From DATAPE01 sp034667525 (lineage in GTDB: Bacteria; Actinomycetota; CADDZG01; WHSQ01), in NCBI GenBank assembly GCA_034667525.1, contig JAXDJO010000014.1, positions 1 to 52,286 on the forward strand: DNA of 52,286 bases. The letters run 5' to 3'. A program made the translations under genes and the position numbers. Each line of letters begins with the position of its first letter. Positions within the stretch are counted from its first letter, which is position 1. Shown in pieces: positions 1-8,284 of the stretch. The notes under the pieces are model-generated. The model saw only the letters and a program-made list of their open reading frames with translations, did not search any database and was not told where the DNA came from.

Positions 1-1092
1 CAGCTGGTGTTCGGAACCACGCGCTTTGGGTTCGGCCTCGTCGGGGGGCTGGTGGTCGACCGCTTCGGAGAGCGCGCGTCCACCGTTGCAGGTTTGTTGA
101 TAGTCGCGGCCTCCTCATTCGCGGCCGGTTTGTCGACGAACTTCCCGCAGTTCGTCCTCGCACGCGGCTTCGGCGGTATCGGGTCCGCTTTCTTCATCAA
201 TGGATTGATGAACAGGATCATCCGGACGATCGAGCCTGAGGCGATGGCGCGCGCAACGGGGGCCTTCCGCTCTTCGTTCCTCGTCGGGATCGGGGCAGGA
301 CCGGCTCTCGGTGGGATCGTTGCCCAGCACTTCGGGCTCGCGGCGCCGCTCTTGTTCTACGGCGCCGGGTTGCTCGTGGCCACCGTCATCGCGTGGTTCG
401 TGATGGCCGGAGGCGAGCGGGGAACGGCGGTGGAACGTCGCTCGCCGCTCGAGGCGGTTCGCCTTGCCGGCCCGCTGTTCCGGGACCCGCGTTACGTCGT
501 TGCGTTGCTCGCCACGGGAGTGGGGTGGTGGACGGTGTCGGGTCCGGCGCAAGTGGTCGGAGTCGTCTTCGCGCGGGACCAGCTACATCTCTCGAAACCG
601 CAGATCGGCGTCGCGCTGACGCTCCTCTCGGTGGGCGAGCTACTGATCCTGACCGTCGCCGGACGGCTCGCCGACCGCTATGGGAGACGGGCGGTTCTCG
701 CTCCCTCGTTGTTGGTGAGTGCGGTGGCGACCGCGGCTCTGGCCGCAAGCTCCGGCTCGCCCATCGCGTTCTATGCGCTGCTCATGCTGATCGGAGGCAG
801 CACTGCTGGCGGGGCCACGGCTGCCGGTGGACTTCTAGCCGACTCGATCCCGTTAGGAGGATCGGGAGCCGCGGTCGGGTTGAACCAGATGGCCGGCGAC
901 CTCGGTTATCTGTTGTCTCCTGCCGCGATCGGGGCCCTGGCTGAGGGCACCAGCTTCGGCACCGCATTCGTCGTGGCTGCGATCCCTGCCGTCGTGGCGC
1001 TGGGGGCCGCTCTCCGGCTCCCGCGGCAGCGGCGACAGAAACCAGCCGGCGTCCGCGGGGGCCCGGTGGAGCCTGCCACTCCGGTGACCTGA
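1..1092 (+). CDS. MFS transporter, 5' end outside window
   Basis: The reading frame is open from the first base, so the gene begins upstream and only its last 363 residues are here. The opening residues contain the loop 2-3 signature of the major facilitator superfamily (GGLVVDRFGER). About ten hydrophobic segments follow, with a second cytoplasmic-loop motif near the middle (AGRLADRYGRR). This two-half layout is typical of 12-TM drug or metabolite exporters in the inner membrane. Roughly 40 N-terminal residues (TM1 and part of TM2) are missing. The substrate cannot be told. The gene converges on the PurM-like gene, with 132 bp between stops and no clear terminator there. Confidence 0.9.
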   Translation, partial: QLVFGTTRFGFGLVGGLVVDRFGERASTVAGLLIVAASSFAAGLSTNFPQFVLARGFGGIGSAFFINGLMNRIIRTIEPEAMARATGAFRSSFLVGIGAGPALGGIVAQHFGLAAPLLFYGAGLLVATVIAWFVMAGGERGTAVERRSPLEAVRLAGPLFRDPRYVVALLATGVGWWTVSGPAQVVGVVFARDQLHLSKPQIGVALTLLSVGELLILTVAGRLADRYGRRAVLAPSLLVSAVATAALAASSGSPIAFYALLMLIGGSTAGGATAAGGLLADSIPLGGSGAAVGLNQMAGDLGYLLSPAAIGALAEGTSFGTAFVVAAIPAVVALGAALRLPRQRRQKPAGVRGGPVEPATPVT

Positions 1093-1224
1093 TCTGCGGC
1101 GAGTGCCGGGACATGATCGTGGCGGAGGTCGCTTGTGGCGTGGTCGTGCGGCGCGACTACCCGGTGGCGTAATCGTGGTGGGAACGCCTCCCGCTGCACG
1201 ATCCGGTAGGGCCGGCGTTGCTCC

Positions 1225-2319
1225 TTAGCGGAGACTCAAATCGTCGCCGGTGAACGTCACGTCGAGCGGATCTATGTGCACGCTCCGGGGGCCGGCCTCG
1301 ACCTCGCCCGCTCGGAGGGCATCGAAGCCGCAGTCGCGCGCACGATCGAGTACGCGGTCGGAGTCCTGGGGCTTGCAGAAGATGGCGAACCCGGCCCCCA
1401 TGTTGAAGGTGCCGTACGCCTCGCGCGCATCCATGCCCGAGCGCTCCACCAAGAAAGAGAGCACCTCGGGCACCCGGGGCAGGGTCCGGATCCGGTAAGT
1501 GAGCTCTTGCCGGGCCCGCATCAATTTGCGGAAGCCGTGGCCCGTGATGTGCGTGAGGTAGGTGGGCACGATCCGGTGTTCGATCAGGTTCGCGATCAAC
1601 GGAACGTAGATAAGGCTCGGGGTCAGAACGGCATCTCCCAGCAAGCCTCCATTGGGGAGCCTGAACTGAAATCCTTCTGATAACTCGCCGGCCACGCGGC
1701 GGGCTATCGACGCTCCGTTCGCATGCAGACCCGAGCTCGCGACAAGGATGATGTCGTCCCCGGGTGACAAGCCGTCCCCAAAGATCGGCTCGATCGAGCT
1801 CGGAACGTTTCCCACCGCGCATCCCGCCAGCTCCACGTCCTCGGCGGGAAGCAGAGAAGCCAGCGTGGGGGACTCGCCACCACCCCAGGTCGCGCCGGAG
1901 TCGGCGCACCCGCGCCGCCACCCCTCTACCAACGCAGTTAGCCGTTTTCCTTCGCGATACCAGTCCCCGCTGCCGGTGGCGAAGTAGGCGTTGACCACGA
2001 GCGGCAGTGCACCCACGCAGCAGAGGTCATTGACCACCGCAGCGACGGTGTCGTAGGCCACATCGGCGAAATGCCCGGATCCGCCGGCGTCTTCGAACTC
2101 CCGCGCGATCACAGACTTTGTGCCGAGACATTCGAGCACCATGGCGAGCGTCGTCTCCCCGAGGCTGAAGACGAAGGCGGGTTCACCTCGGGATTCGTCG
2201 AACGCTTTCCCGCCGCGAGCCGTCAGCAGGGAGCTGGTGCTCAGGGCTTCGGCGACGGCCTTGCGCTTCGCTGCGTCCAGGGCGTCATAGTCGACACCTG
2301 CAGATCGGTAGGCATCCAT
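1225..2319 (-). CDS. AIR synthase (PurM)-superfamily protein
   Basis: This 364-residue protein has the two-domain PurM/AIR-synthase layout. The N-terminus YRSAGVDYDALD resembles the start of AIR synthases, and the C-terminal half contains HITGHGFRKLMR and YGTFNMGAGFAI, which match conserved AIR synthase stretches. AIR synthase makes aminoimidazole ribotide from FGAM with ATP in purine synthesis. The usual GGETAEMP segment reads GGESPTLASLLP here, so this may be a PurM-like paralogue rather than the housekeeping enzyme. No other pur gene is nearby. The ATG start has no Shine-Dalgarno sequence but lies 8 nt after a TACGTT box. The gene is divergent from the carboxylase beta gene. Confidence 0.8.
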   Translation of the reverse strand: MDAYRSAGVDYDALDAAKRKAVAEALSTSSLLTARGGKAFDESRGEPAFVFSLGETTLAMVLECLGTKSVIAREFEDAGGSGHFADVAYDTVAAVVNDLCCVGALPLVVNAYFATGSGDWYREGKRLTALVEGWRRGCADSGATWGGGESPTLASLLPAEDVELAGCAVGNVPSSIEPIFGDGLSPGDDIILVASSGLHANGASIARRVAGELSEGFQFRLPNGGLLGDAVLTPSLIYVPLIANLIEHRIVPTYLTHITGHGFRKLMRARQELTYRIRTLPRVPEVLSFLVERSGMDAREAYGTFNMGAGFAIFCKPQDSDRVLDRARDCGFDALRAGEVEAGPRSVHIDPLDVTFTGDDLSLR

Positions 2320-2327
2320 CTGGGATG

Positions 2328-2333
2328 AACGTA
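2328..2333 (-). promoter_or_regulatory. Candidate leaderless -10 box of the PurM-like gene
   Basis: TACGTT on the minus strand ends 8 nt before the ATG at 2319. A TANNNT box this close to a start with no Shine-Dalgarno sequence fits transcription starting at or near the start codon. No -35 was assigned. Confidence 0.45.
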
Positions 2334-2402
2334 ACCGAGAGGTAGTCGATTTGCAGGATTGTCATGGTCTGTCCCTTTATCTTCTTTGAGCGGCCGCGCC
2401 GC

Positions 2403-2408
2403 TAGACT
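2403..2408 (+). promoter_or_regulatory. Candidate leaderless -10 box of pccB
   Basis: TAGACT ends 7 nt before the ATG at 2416, and no Shine-Dalgarno sequence is seen. This supports 2416 as the start over the in-frame TTG at 2359. Confidence 0.5.
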
Positions 2409-2415
2409 CGCCCGC

Positions 2416-3999
2416 ATGGCCGTCGAAGAGAAACCTCAGCCCTCCGTGAGATCCATCGAGCAGAGGGTCGAAGAGCTCGAGGCACACAAGGATGAGGCTC
2501 GTTCGGCCGGTGGTAAGGGAGTCATCAACCGGCAGCACGAGCGCGGCAAGCTGACCGCGCGGGAACGCATCGAGACCCTCCTCGACACCGGCTCCTTCGT
2601 GGAGACCGACATGCTCGTACGGCATCGCTCGTACGGCTTTGGGATCGAGAGCCGCCGGCCCTTCGGCGACGCGGTCGTTACCGGCTGGGGGACGATCGAC
2701 GGCCGGAAGGTTTTCGTGTACGCGCAGGACTTCACCGTTTTCGGCGGCTCGCTCGGCGAGGTGGTGGCCGAGAAGATCTGCAAGATCATGGATCTCGCGC
2801 TCGAGACGGGCGCGCCGGTGATCGGATTGAACGACTCGGGGGGCGCCCGCATCCAGGAGGGGGCCGCCTCGCTCGCCGGTTACGGCTACATCTTCGATCG
2901 CAATGTGCGCTCCTCTGGGGTGATCCCGCAGATCTCCGCGATCATGGGGCCGTGCGCGGGCGGCGCGGTGTACTCGCCTGCGATGACCGATTTCACCTTC
3001 ATGGTCAGCAACACCTCTCATATGTTCATCACCGGCCCGGAAGTCATCAAGGCTGTTACCGGCGAGGAAGTGACGCAGGAGGAGCTCGGGGGGGCCATGA
3101 CGCATGCATCGAAGTCGGGCGTCGCCCACTTCGTTGCCGACGACGACCAGGATTGTCTCGAGCAGCTGCGTTATCTGCTGTCGTTCATCCCTTCGAACAA
3201 CTTCGAGTCACCTCCCTATTTCCCGCCCACCGACGACGGGATGCGCTCGTGCGACGAGTTGCTCGACCTCATCCCGGACTCTCCTCGGGAGCCTTACGAC
3301 ATGCACCAGGTGATCGGCTCGGTGTTCGACGACGGCGAGTTCTTCGAGGTCCACCAGTACTGGGCCAAGAACATCCTGTGCGGTTTCTCCCGCCTTGCGG
3401 GTCATCCGGTGGGGGTGGTGGCGAATCAGCCTCAGGTGCTGGCAGGAACCTTGGACATCACATCCTCGACGAAAGCCGCGCGCTTCGTCAGGTTCTGCGA
3501 CGCCTTCAACATCCCACTCGTGACCTTCGTCGACGTTCCCGGCTTCCTGCCGGGGACCGAGCAGGAGTACGGCGGCATCATCCGGCACGGCTCAAAGCTC
3601 CTCTATGCCTTCAGTGAGGCGACCGTGCCGCGCATGACGGTGATCACTCGCAAGGCATACGGAGGCGCGTACCTCGTCATGAACTCCAAACACATCCGGG
3701 CTGACATCTCGTTCGCTTGGCCAACTGCCGAGATCGCGGTCATGGGCGCGGAGGGCGCGGTCAACGTGATCCAGCGCAAGCAGATCGAGGACGCGGAGGA
3801 TCCGGAGGCCAAGAGGGCCGAGTTGATCGATGACTATCAGGAGAGGTTCTCAACCCCGTACATAGCCGCAGAGCGGGGCTACGTCGACGACGTTATCGAG
3901 CCGCAGGACACGCGCAAGCGATTGGTTCAGTCTCTCGAGATGTTGCGCTCGAAGCGCGAGACCATCCCGCAGAGAAAGCACGGAAACATCGCACTATGA
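2416..3999 (+). CDS. pccB: Acyl-CoA (propionyl-CoA) carboxylase, beta/carboxyltransferase subunit
   Basis: This 527-residue protein is a biotin-dependent carboxyltransferase. It transfers CO2 from carboxybiotin to an acyl-CoA, most likely propionyl-CoA giving methylmalonyl-CoA. The N-terminal half has GGARIQEGAASLAGYG and CAGGAVYSPAMTDF, which form the acyl-CoA oxyanion-hole region. The C-terminal half has VPGFLPGTEQEYGGI and RKAYGGAYLVM for biotin. Length and motifs are typical of PccB/AccD5-type proteins. The stop overlaps the next gene by ATGA, pairing it with an epsilon-like subunit. A biotinylated alpha chain is not adjacent; the one at 49549 or at 43495 could serve. Specificity for propionyl-CoA is inferred from similarity and from the mutase gene nearby. 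Confidence 0.92.
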   Translation: MAVEEKPQPSVRSIEQRVEELEAHKDEARSAGGKGVINRQHERGKLTARERIETLLDTGSFVETDMLVRHRSYGFGIESRRPFGDAVVTGWGTIDGRKVFVYAQDFTVFGGSLGEVVAEKICKIMDLALETGAPVIGLNDSGGARIQEGAASLAGYGYIFDRNVRSSGVIPQISAIMGPCAGGAVYSPAMTDFTFMVSNTSHMFITGPEVIKAVTGEEVTQEELGGAMTHASKSGVAHFVADDDQDCLEQLRYLLSFIPSNNFESPPYFPPTDDGMRSCDELLDLIPDSPREPYDMHQVIGSVFDDGEFFEVHQYWAKNILCGFSRLAGHPVGVVANQPQVLAGTLDITSSTKAARFVRFCDAFNIPLVTFVDVPGFLPGTEQEYGGIIRHGSKLLYAFSEATVPRMTVITRKAYGGAYLVMNSKHIRADISFAWPTAEIAVMGAEGAVNVIQRKQIEDAEDPEAKRAELIDDYQERFSTPYIAAERGYVDDVIEPQDTRKRLVQSLEMLRSKRETIPQRKHGNIAL

Positions 4000-4280
4000 C
4001 GTCGCGCCGATCCCACCTCGAGATCGTTCGCATCGATGGCGATCCCACCGAGGACGAGCGCCGCGAGATCGAAGCAGTGGCCGTGAAGCTGCTGCGCACC
4101 GAGCTGCAGGAAAGCGTCCCCTCGCTATGGGCGCGGGCGGGCCGGGCGCAGAGCCGCCGCTTAGGGATGTTCGACTATCGCGACCGCTTCAGCCGCGATG
4201 ACGCGTGGCGGCTGTCGGTGCGAATGCCCTTCGGGGGCCGCGAGTACCCGGGCCGCAACGGCAGGGGCGACGCCAAGTAG
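3996..4280 (+). CDS. Acyl-CoA carboxylase epsilon-like subunit
   Basis: This 94-residue protein starts with HLEIVRIDGDPTEDERREIE, which resembles the IV-x-G-x-PT-x-EE opening of actinobacterial AccE/PccE epsilon subunits. The rest is basic and rich in Trp and Arg, as in that family (for example SLWARAGRAQSRRLG). Epsilon subunits bind the carboxyltransferase and stabilise the carboxylase complex. Its start overlaps the pccB stop in ATGA, so the two are probably translationally coupled. Epsilon chains are poorly conserved, so the call rests largely on position and this short N-terminal pattern. The gene converges on the dehydrogenase gene; a repeat hairpin lies in the 54-bp gap. Confidence 0.7.
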   Translation: MTSRRSHLEIVRIDGDPTEDERREIEAVAVKLLRTELQESVPSLWARAGRAQSRRLGMFDYRDRFSRDDAWRLSVRMPFGGREYPGRNGRGDAK

Positions 4281-4298
4281 GTATCTCTGTGGTCGAGC

Positions 4299-4329
4299 AA
4301 CCACGGTGGGCGTGGTTAAGCTCGCAAAA
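4299..4329 (-). repeat. Dispersed GCGAGCTC/CCACG hairpin repeat, copy 1
   Basis: Read on the minus strand, the dehydrogenase TAA at 4337-4335 is followed by CGGTC, then TTTTGCGAGCTTAA and a hairpin AACCACG-N5-CGTGGTT (stem 4299-4317). The same arrangement recurs at 18474, 19145 and 36044. The T-run comes before the hairpin in the direction of the upstream gene, so it is not a standard terminator. Confidence 0.65.
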
Positions 4330-4334
4330 GACCG

Positions 4335-6098
4335 TTACGGGTACTCGTAGAAGCCTCGGCCCGTCTTCTTTCCTAGGAAGCCGGCCCGGACCATGTGCTC
4401 GAGCAGGGGGGCGGGGGCCAGGCGGCGCTCTCTGAACTCCTGGTGCAGGGAGCTGAGGATCGAAAACGTTACGTCGAGGCCGATGATGTCCATCAGCTCA
4501 AACGGGCCCATGGGATGCGCGCAGCCCAGCTTCATTGCAGTGTCGATCTCCTCAGGAGTGCTGTAACCCTCTTCGTGCATCCGGACCGCATCGTTCAGAT
4601 ACGGGAACAGCAGGAAGTTCACGATGAATCCTGCTCGATCGCGGCAATGGACGGGGTGCTTGCCGACGTTCTTTACCCACGCCGAGGCGCGGCTCTCGAC
4701 CTCCTGGGAGCTGGCGACCGTGCGCACCACCTCGACCAACTGCATCACGGGGGCCGGATTGAAGAAGTGCAAGCCGACGACGCGCTCGGGGTGGTCCGTG
4801 GCCGCTCCAAGGTCCACCACGGATAGCGATGAGGTCGTTGTTGCAAGGATCGCCTCGGGCTTCACCGCACGATCGAGCTCTTGGAAGATCCCCAGCTTGA
4901 GATCGAGGTCTTCGGCCACCGCCTCGATGACGATGTCGCATTCGGCGAGGTCGGCGATGTCGGTCGACGTGGACACCTGGTCGAGCAGCTTGGTTGCGTC
5001 GGCCTCCTCCGCCTTGCCCCCTTCGACCGACCTGGCAACGCTCTTGTTGAGCGTGACCTTCGCCTCCTCGAGGGCGGCATCGGTGCGACCCCTGAGCACG
5101 ACTCGATTACCGGCCCTGGCTGCAACCTCGGCGATGCCGGTGGCCATCAATCCCGTACCGACCACGCCGACAGTCTGCACGCCGGAGCTCTGCGATGACG
5201 AGGAGGGATCGGCAAGATCGATCACTTTGGAGGACTCCGGCGCCTCGTACCGGTAGAAGCCGCGGCCCGTCTTTCGTCCGAGGTATCCGGCCACCACGTA
5301 TTGCTTTATCAACGGCGCCGGCGCGTCGGTCTCGTCCCGGAACTGTCTCCACAGCGCTTCACAGATCTCGTAGCCGGAGTCGAGTCCGATCAGGTCCAGC
5401 AAGGAGAGGGGGCCCAGAGGATGGCCGCATCCCAGATGCATCGCTGCATCGATGTCCTCGCGCGACGCGTAACCCTGCTCGAACATGCGGACCGCTTCAT
5501 TGAGGTAGGGAAACAGAAGGACGTTGGCGATGAAGCCTGCGCGATCGCGGCAGCCAACCGGAACCTTGCCGAGATCCCGTGCGAAATCGCGCGCGGCCTC
5601 AACGACGGTGGCATCCGTTGCAACGGTATGAACGAGCTCGACCAGCTTCATGATCTGAGCAGGGTTGAAGAAGTGGAAGCCGATGACGCGCTCGGGCCGC
5701 GACGTCGCGACCGCCATGTCGATCACCGGGAGAGATGAGGTGTTAGTTGCAAGGACGGCTTCGGGGGCCAGGATCTGATCGAGCCGGGAGAACACTTCCT
5801 TCTTGAGGTCGAGGTGCTCGGGAACCGCCTCGAAAACGAGGTCACAGCCGCTCAGACCGTCGAAGTTGGTGGTCCCGGCGATCCTTGCCAGGATCGCGTC
5901 GGCTTCCTCTTGTGCAAGCCTGCCGCGCTCGATGGCCCGTCCCAGACTGCGCCCGATCCTCTCGCGTCCGGCATCGACGGCCTCCGAGTTGGCTTCCGAG
6001 AAGATGACTTCGAATCCGGATCGGGCACATATCTCGCATATGCCTGAGCCCATGGTGCCGCACCCGACCACGCCGACTCGCTTGATCTGAAGACTCAC
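4335..6098 (-). CDS. Tandemly duplicated 3-hydroxybutyryl-CoA dehydrogenase
   Basis: Two complete 3-hydroxyacyl-CoA dehydrogenase units of about 285 residues each lie in one 587-residue chain. They interconvert 3-hydroxybutyryl-CoA and acetoacetyl-CoA with NAD(P). Repeat 1 has GCGTMGSG at 12-19, with the catalytic His142 in FHFFNPA and Glu154. Repeat 2 has GTGLMATG at 314-321, with His444 and Glu456. A Ser-rich linker (about 285-306) joins them. Both halves end in GRGFY. Repeat 2 has TTTSSL where repeat 1 has the usual TNTSSL. Single-domain enzymes are about 285 residues, so this is a fusion or internal duplication. The GTG start follows AAGGAG at 5-6 nt. It is divergent from the mutase gene. 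Confidence 0.92.
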   Translation of the reverse strand: MSLQIKRVGVVGCGTMGSGICEICARSGFEVIFSEANSEAVDAGRERIGRSLGRAIERGRLAQEEADAILARIAGTTNFDGLSGCDLVFEAVPEHLDLKKEVFSRLDQILAPEAVLATNTSSLPVIDMAVATSRPERVIGFHFFNPAQIMKLVELVHTVATDATVVEAARDFARDLGKVPVGCRDRAGFIANVLLFPYLNEAVRMFEQGYASREDIDAAMHLGCGHPLGPLSLLDLIGLDSGYEICEALWRQFRDETDAPAPLIKQYVVAGYLGRKTGRGFYRYEAPESSKVIDLADPSSSSQSSGVQTVGVVGTGLMATGIAEVAARAGNRVVLRGRTDAALEEAKVTLNKSVARSVEGGKAEEADATKLLDQVSTSTDIADLAECDIVIEAVAEDLDLKLGIFQELDRAVKPEAILATTTSSLSVVDLGAATDHPERVVGLHFFNPAPVMQLVEVVRTVASSQEVESRASAWVKNVGKHPVHCRDRAGFIVNFLLFPYLNDAVRMHEEGYSTPEEIDTAMKLGCAHPMGPFELMDIIGLDVTFSILSSLHQEFRERRLAPAPLLEHMVRAGFLGKKTGRGFYEYP

Positions 6099-6148
6099 CG
6101 CTGCTCCTTAGTGAAGATGAAGGGAGAGATTACAGACAAGGCACCGCG

Positions 6149-6154
6149 TACGAT
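6149..6154 (+). promoter_or_regulatory. Candidate near-leaderless -10 box of the mutase gene
   Basis: TACGAT ends 9 nt before the ATG at 6164. The in-frame TTG at 6158 would lie only 3 nt from the box and is a less likely start. A second box, TAATCT on the minus strand (6134-6139), could serve the divergent dehydrogenase. Confidence 0.4.
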
Positions 6155-6163
6155 TGCTTGGCG

Positions 6164-8134
6164 ATGGAGCCCCAGCCCAAGGACGCACCCTGGATCTTTC
6201 GCACGTACGCGGGCTATGCGTCGCCCACGGCGACCAATCTGCGGTTCAAGTCGAATCTGGCCAAGGGGCAAACGGGCCTCTCTGTGGCCTTCGACCTGCC
6301 CACTCAGACCGGCTACGACTCCGATCATGTGATGGCCCGCGGCGAGGTCGGCAAGGTAGGCGTCCCTATCTGCCACCTGGGCGACATGCGAACGGTATTC
6401 CACGGCATCCCGATGGACGAGATGAACACCTCGATGACCATCAACGCCACCGCAGCGTGGCTGCTGGCTCTATACGTGGCGGTTGCCGACGAGCAGGGAT
6501 CGCCCCGAGGTGCACTCGCCGGAACCACTCAGAACGACGTCTTGAAGGAGTACCTGTCACGCGGGACCTACATATTTCCGCCGGGCCCTTCCATCCGGCT
6601 GACCGCCGACCTGATCACATGGGCCTTCGACGAGGTGCCCCGATGGAATCCCATCAACGTCTGCTCCTATCACCTGCAGGAGGCGGGGGCCGATCCAGTG
6701 CTCGAGATCGCCTACGCGCTCGCGAACGCCGTCGCCGTTCTCGATGCAGTTCGCGCCACCGGCCGGGTGGCCGAAGCGGACATCCCGCGCCTGGTCGGCC
6801 GGATCTCTTTTTTCTGCAATGCAGGGATCAGGTTCATCGAGGAGACCTGCAAGATGCGCGCGTTCAATGTCCTATGGGAGCGGATCGCGGAAGAACGGTA
6901 TGGCGTAACCGACGAGCGGTTCCGCAGGTTCCGCTACGGCGTTCAGGTGAACTCCTTGGGGCTGACCGCGCAGCAACCCGAGAACAACGTGTATCGCATC
7001 TTGTTGGAGATGCTCTCGGTTACCCAGTCCAAGTCCGCGCGTGCCCGGGCCGTCCAACTACCGGCCTGGAACGAGGCACTGGGACTGCCGCGCGCCTGGG
7101 ATCAGCAATGGTCGCTGCGGGCGCAGCAGATCCTGGCCCTGGAGACCGACCTACTCGAGTACCAAGACATCTTCGAGGGATCCAAGGCGATAGAAGCGAA
7201 GACTGCGGAAATCGCCGACGGCGCGTGGAGCGAGCTGCAGCGCGTGCTCGAAGCCGGTGGATCTCTCGACGCGCTTGGATACATGAAAGAACAACTCGTC
7301 GCGGCGCAGGCCGCCAGACGACGCGCCATCGAAACCGGCGAGCAGATAGTGGTCGGCGTCAACCGCTACGAGGACACCGAGGTCTCCCCCCTGGTTGAGG
7401 GCCTCGACGAGCTCGCCTACGAGCGCGTGGACCCGGATGCCGAAAGCGAACAGATCACTCGGCTGGAGCGATGGCGGAGCGAGCGCGATCAGTCCGCCGT
7501 GCAGCGCGCGGTGGACGATCTGAGACGGGTTGCCGCCGGCGGCGACAACCTGCTGCCGCCTTCGATCGAAGCGGCGAAGGCAGGGGTGACTACGGGCGAG
7601 TGGGCCGATGCGCTTCGAGACGTCTTCGGTGAATTCCGGGCCCCCACCGGAGTGACCGCGCGCATGCCCGCGGGGGCCAGCATCACGGGGGCCAGGGGAC
7701 GGGTAACCGCGGCGGCAGAGCGGCTGGGGGCCAAGAAAGTGCGGATGCTGATGGCCAAACCCGGCCTCGACGGACACTCCAACGCCGCGGAGCAGATCGC
7801 GGTTCGCGCCCGCGACGCCGGATTCGAGGTCATCTACCAGGGGATCCGCCTGACTCCGGAGCAGATCGCCGCGGCGGCGGTCGAAGAGGACGTGCATCTG
7901 ATCGGTCTATCGATCTTGTCGGGGGCCCACAACCTGCTGGTCTCCGACGTGCTCGACCGCCTTCGCGCCGAAGGAGTGGACCCCGAACGGGTGCCGGTCG
8001 TGGTGGGCGGCATCATTCCCGCCGAGGACGAAAAGAAGCTGCTCGCGCTCGGCGTGGCCCGCGTTTACACGCCAAAGGACTTCGATCTCACCAAGATGAT
8101 CGGCGAGTTAGCCGACCTGATCCCATCACGCTAG
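6164..8134 (+). CDS. ecm: Ethylmalonyl-CoA mutase (B12-dependent)
   Basis: This 656-residue enzyme has a TIM-barrel substrate domain and a C-terminal cobalamin domain in one chain. The N-terminus is short and starts PWIFRTYAGYASPTATN. Runs such as NLAKGQTGLSVAFDLPTQTG, VGKVGVPICHLGDMR and NVCSYHLQEAGADP match remembered Ecm/MeaA proteins better than methylmalonyl-CoA mutases. The predicted reaction converts (2R)-ethylmalonyl-CoA to methylsuccinyl-CoA. The B12 site reads KPGLDGHSNAAEQ (D536, H538), with Ala541 where DxHxxG has Gly; LSILSG and VVGGIIP follow. Ecm usually works with crotonyl-CoA carboxylase/reductase, which is not in the window. Methylmalonyl-CoA mutase is the alternative. Confidence 0.85.
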   Translation: MEPQPKDAPWIFRTYAGYASPTATNLRFKSNLAKGQTGLSVAFDLPTQTGYDSDHVMARGEVGKVGVPICHLGDMRTVFHGIPMDEMNTSMTINATAAWLLALYVAVADEQGSPRGALAGTTQNDVLKEYLSRGTYIFPPGPSIRLTADLITWAFDEVPRWNPINVCSYHLQEAGADPVLEIAYALANAVAVLDAVRATGRVAEADIPRLVGRISFFCNAGIRFIEETCKMRAFNVLWERIAEERYGVTDERFRRFRYGVQVNSLGLTAQQPENNVYRILLEMLSVTQSKSARARAVQLPAWNEALGLPRAWDQQWSLRAQQILALETDLLEYQDIFEGSKAIEAKTAEIADGAWSELQRVLEAGGSLDALGYMKEQLVAAQAARRRAIETGEQIVVGVNRYEDTEVSPLVEGLDELAYERVDPDAESEQITRLERWRSERDQSAVQRAVDDLRRVAAGGDNLLPPSIEAAKAGVTTGEWADALRDVFGEFRAPTGVTARMPAGASITGARGRVTAAAERLGAKKVRMLMAKPGLDGHSNAAEQIAVRARDAGFEVIYQGIRLTPEQIAAAAVEEDVHLIGLSILSGAHNLLVSDVLDRLRAEGVDPERVPVVVGGIIPAEDEKKLLALGVARVYTPKDFDLTKMIGELADLIPSR

Positions 8135-8284
8135 GAGAAATGGCGGGGCCGTCTGGAGGCGGCCTGCGAGCGAGGCGGCCGACGCTGGAGGGTGCGTCCC
8201 GGCTCGCTCCCTCCACCCGTCACCCGGTTGCGCTCCGGTTCGGGTAACGTCGCCGGGTTCGCGGGTGAGCGAGGAGGGTGACAG

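Noticed and set aside
6154..7398. Long plus-strand open frame overlapping the mutase gene
   Set aside because: It has no family motifs and an Arg-rich composition typical of a shifted frame of high-GC coding DNA. The mutase frame is unmistakable.
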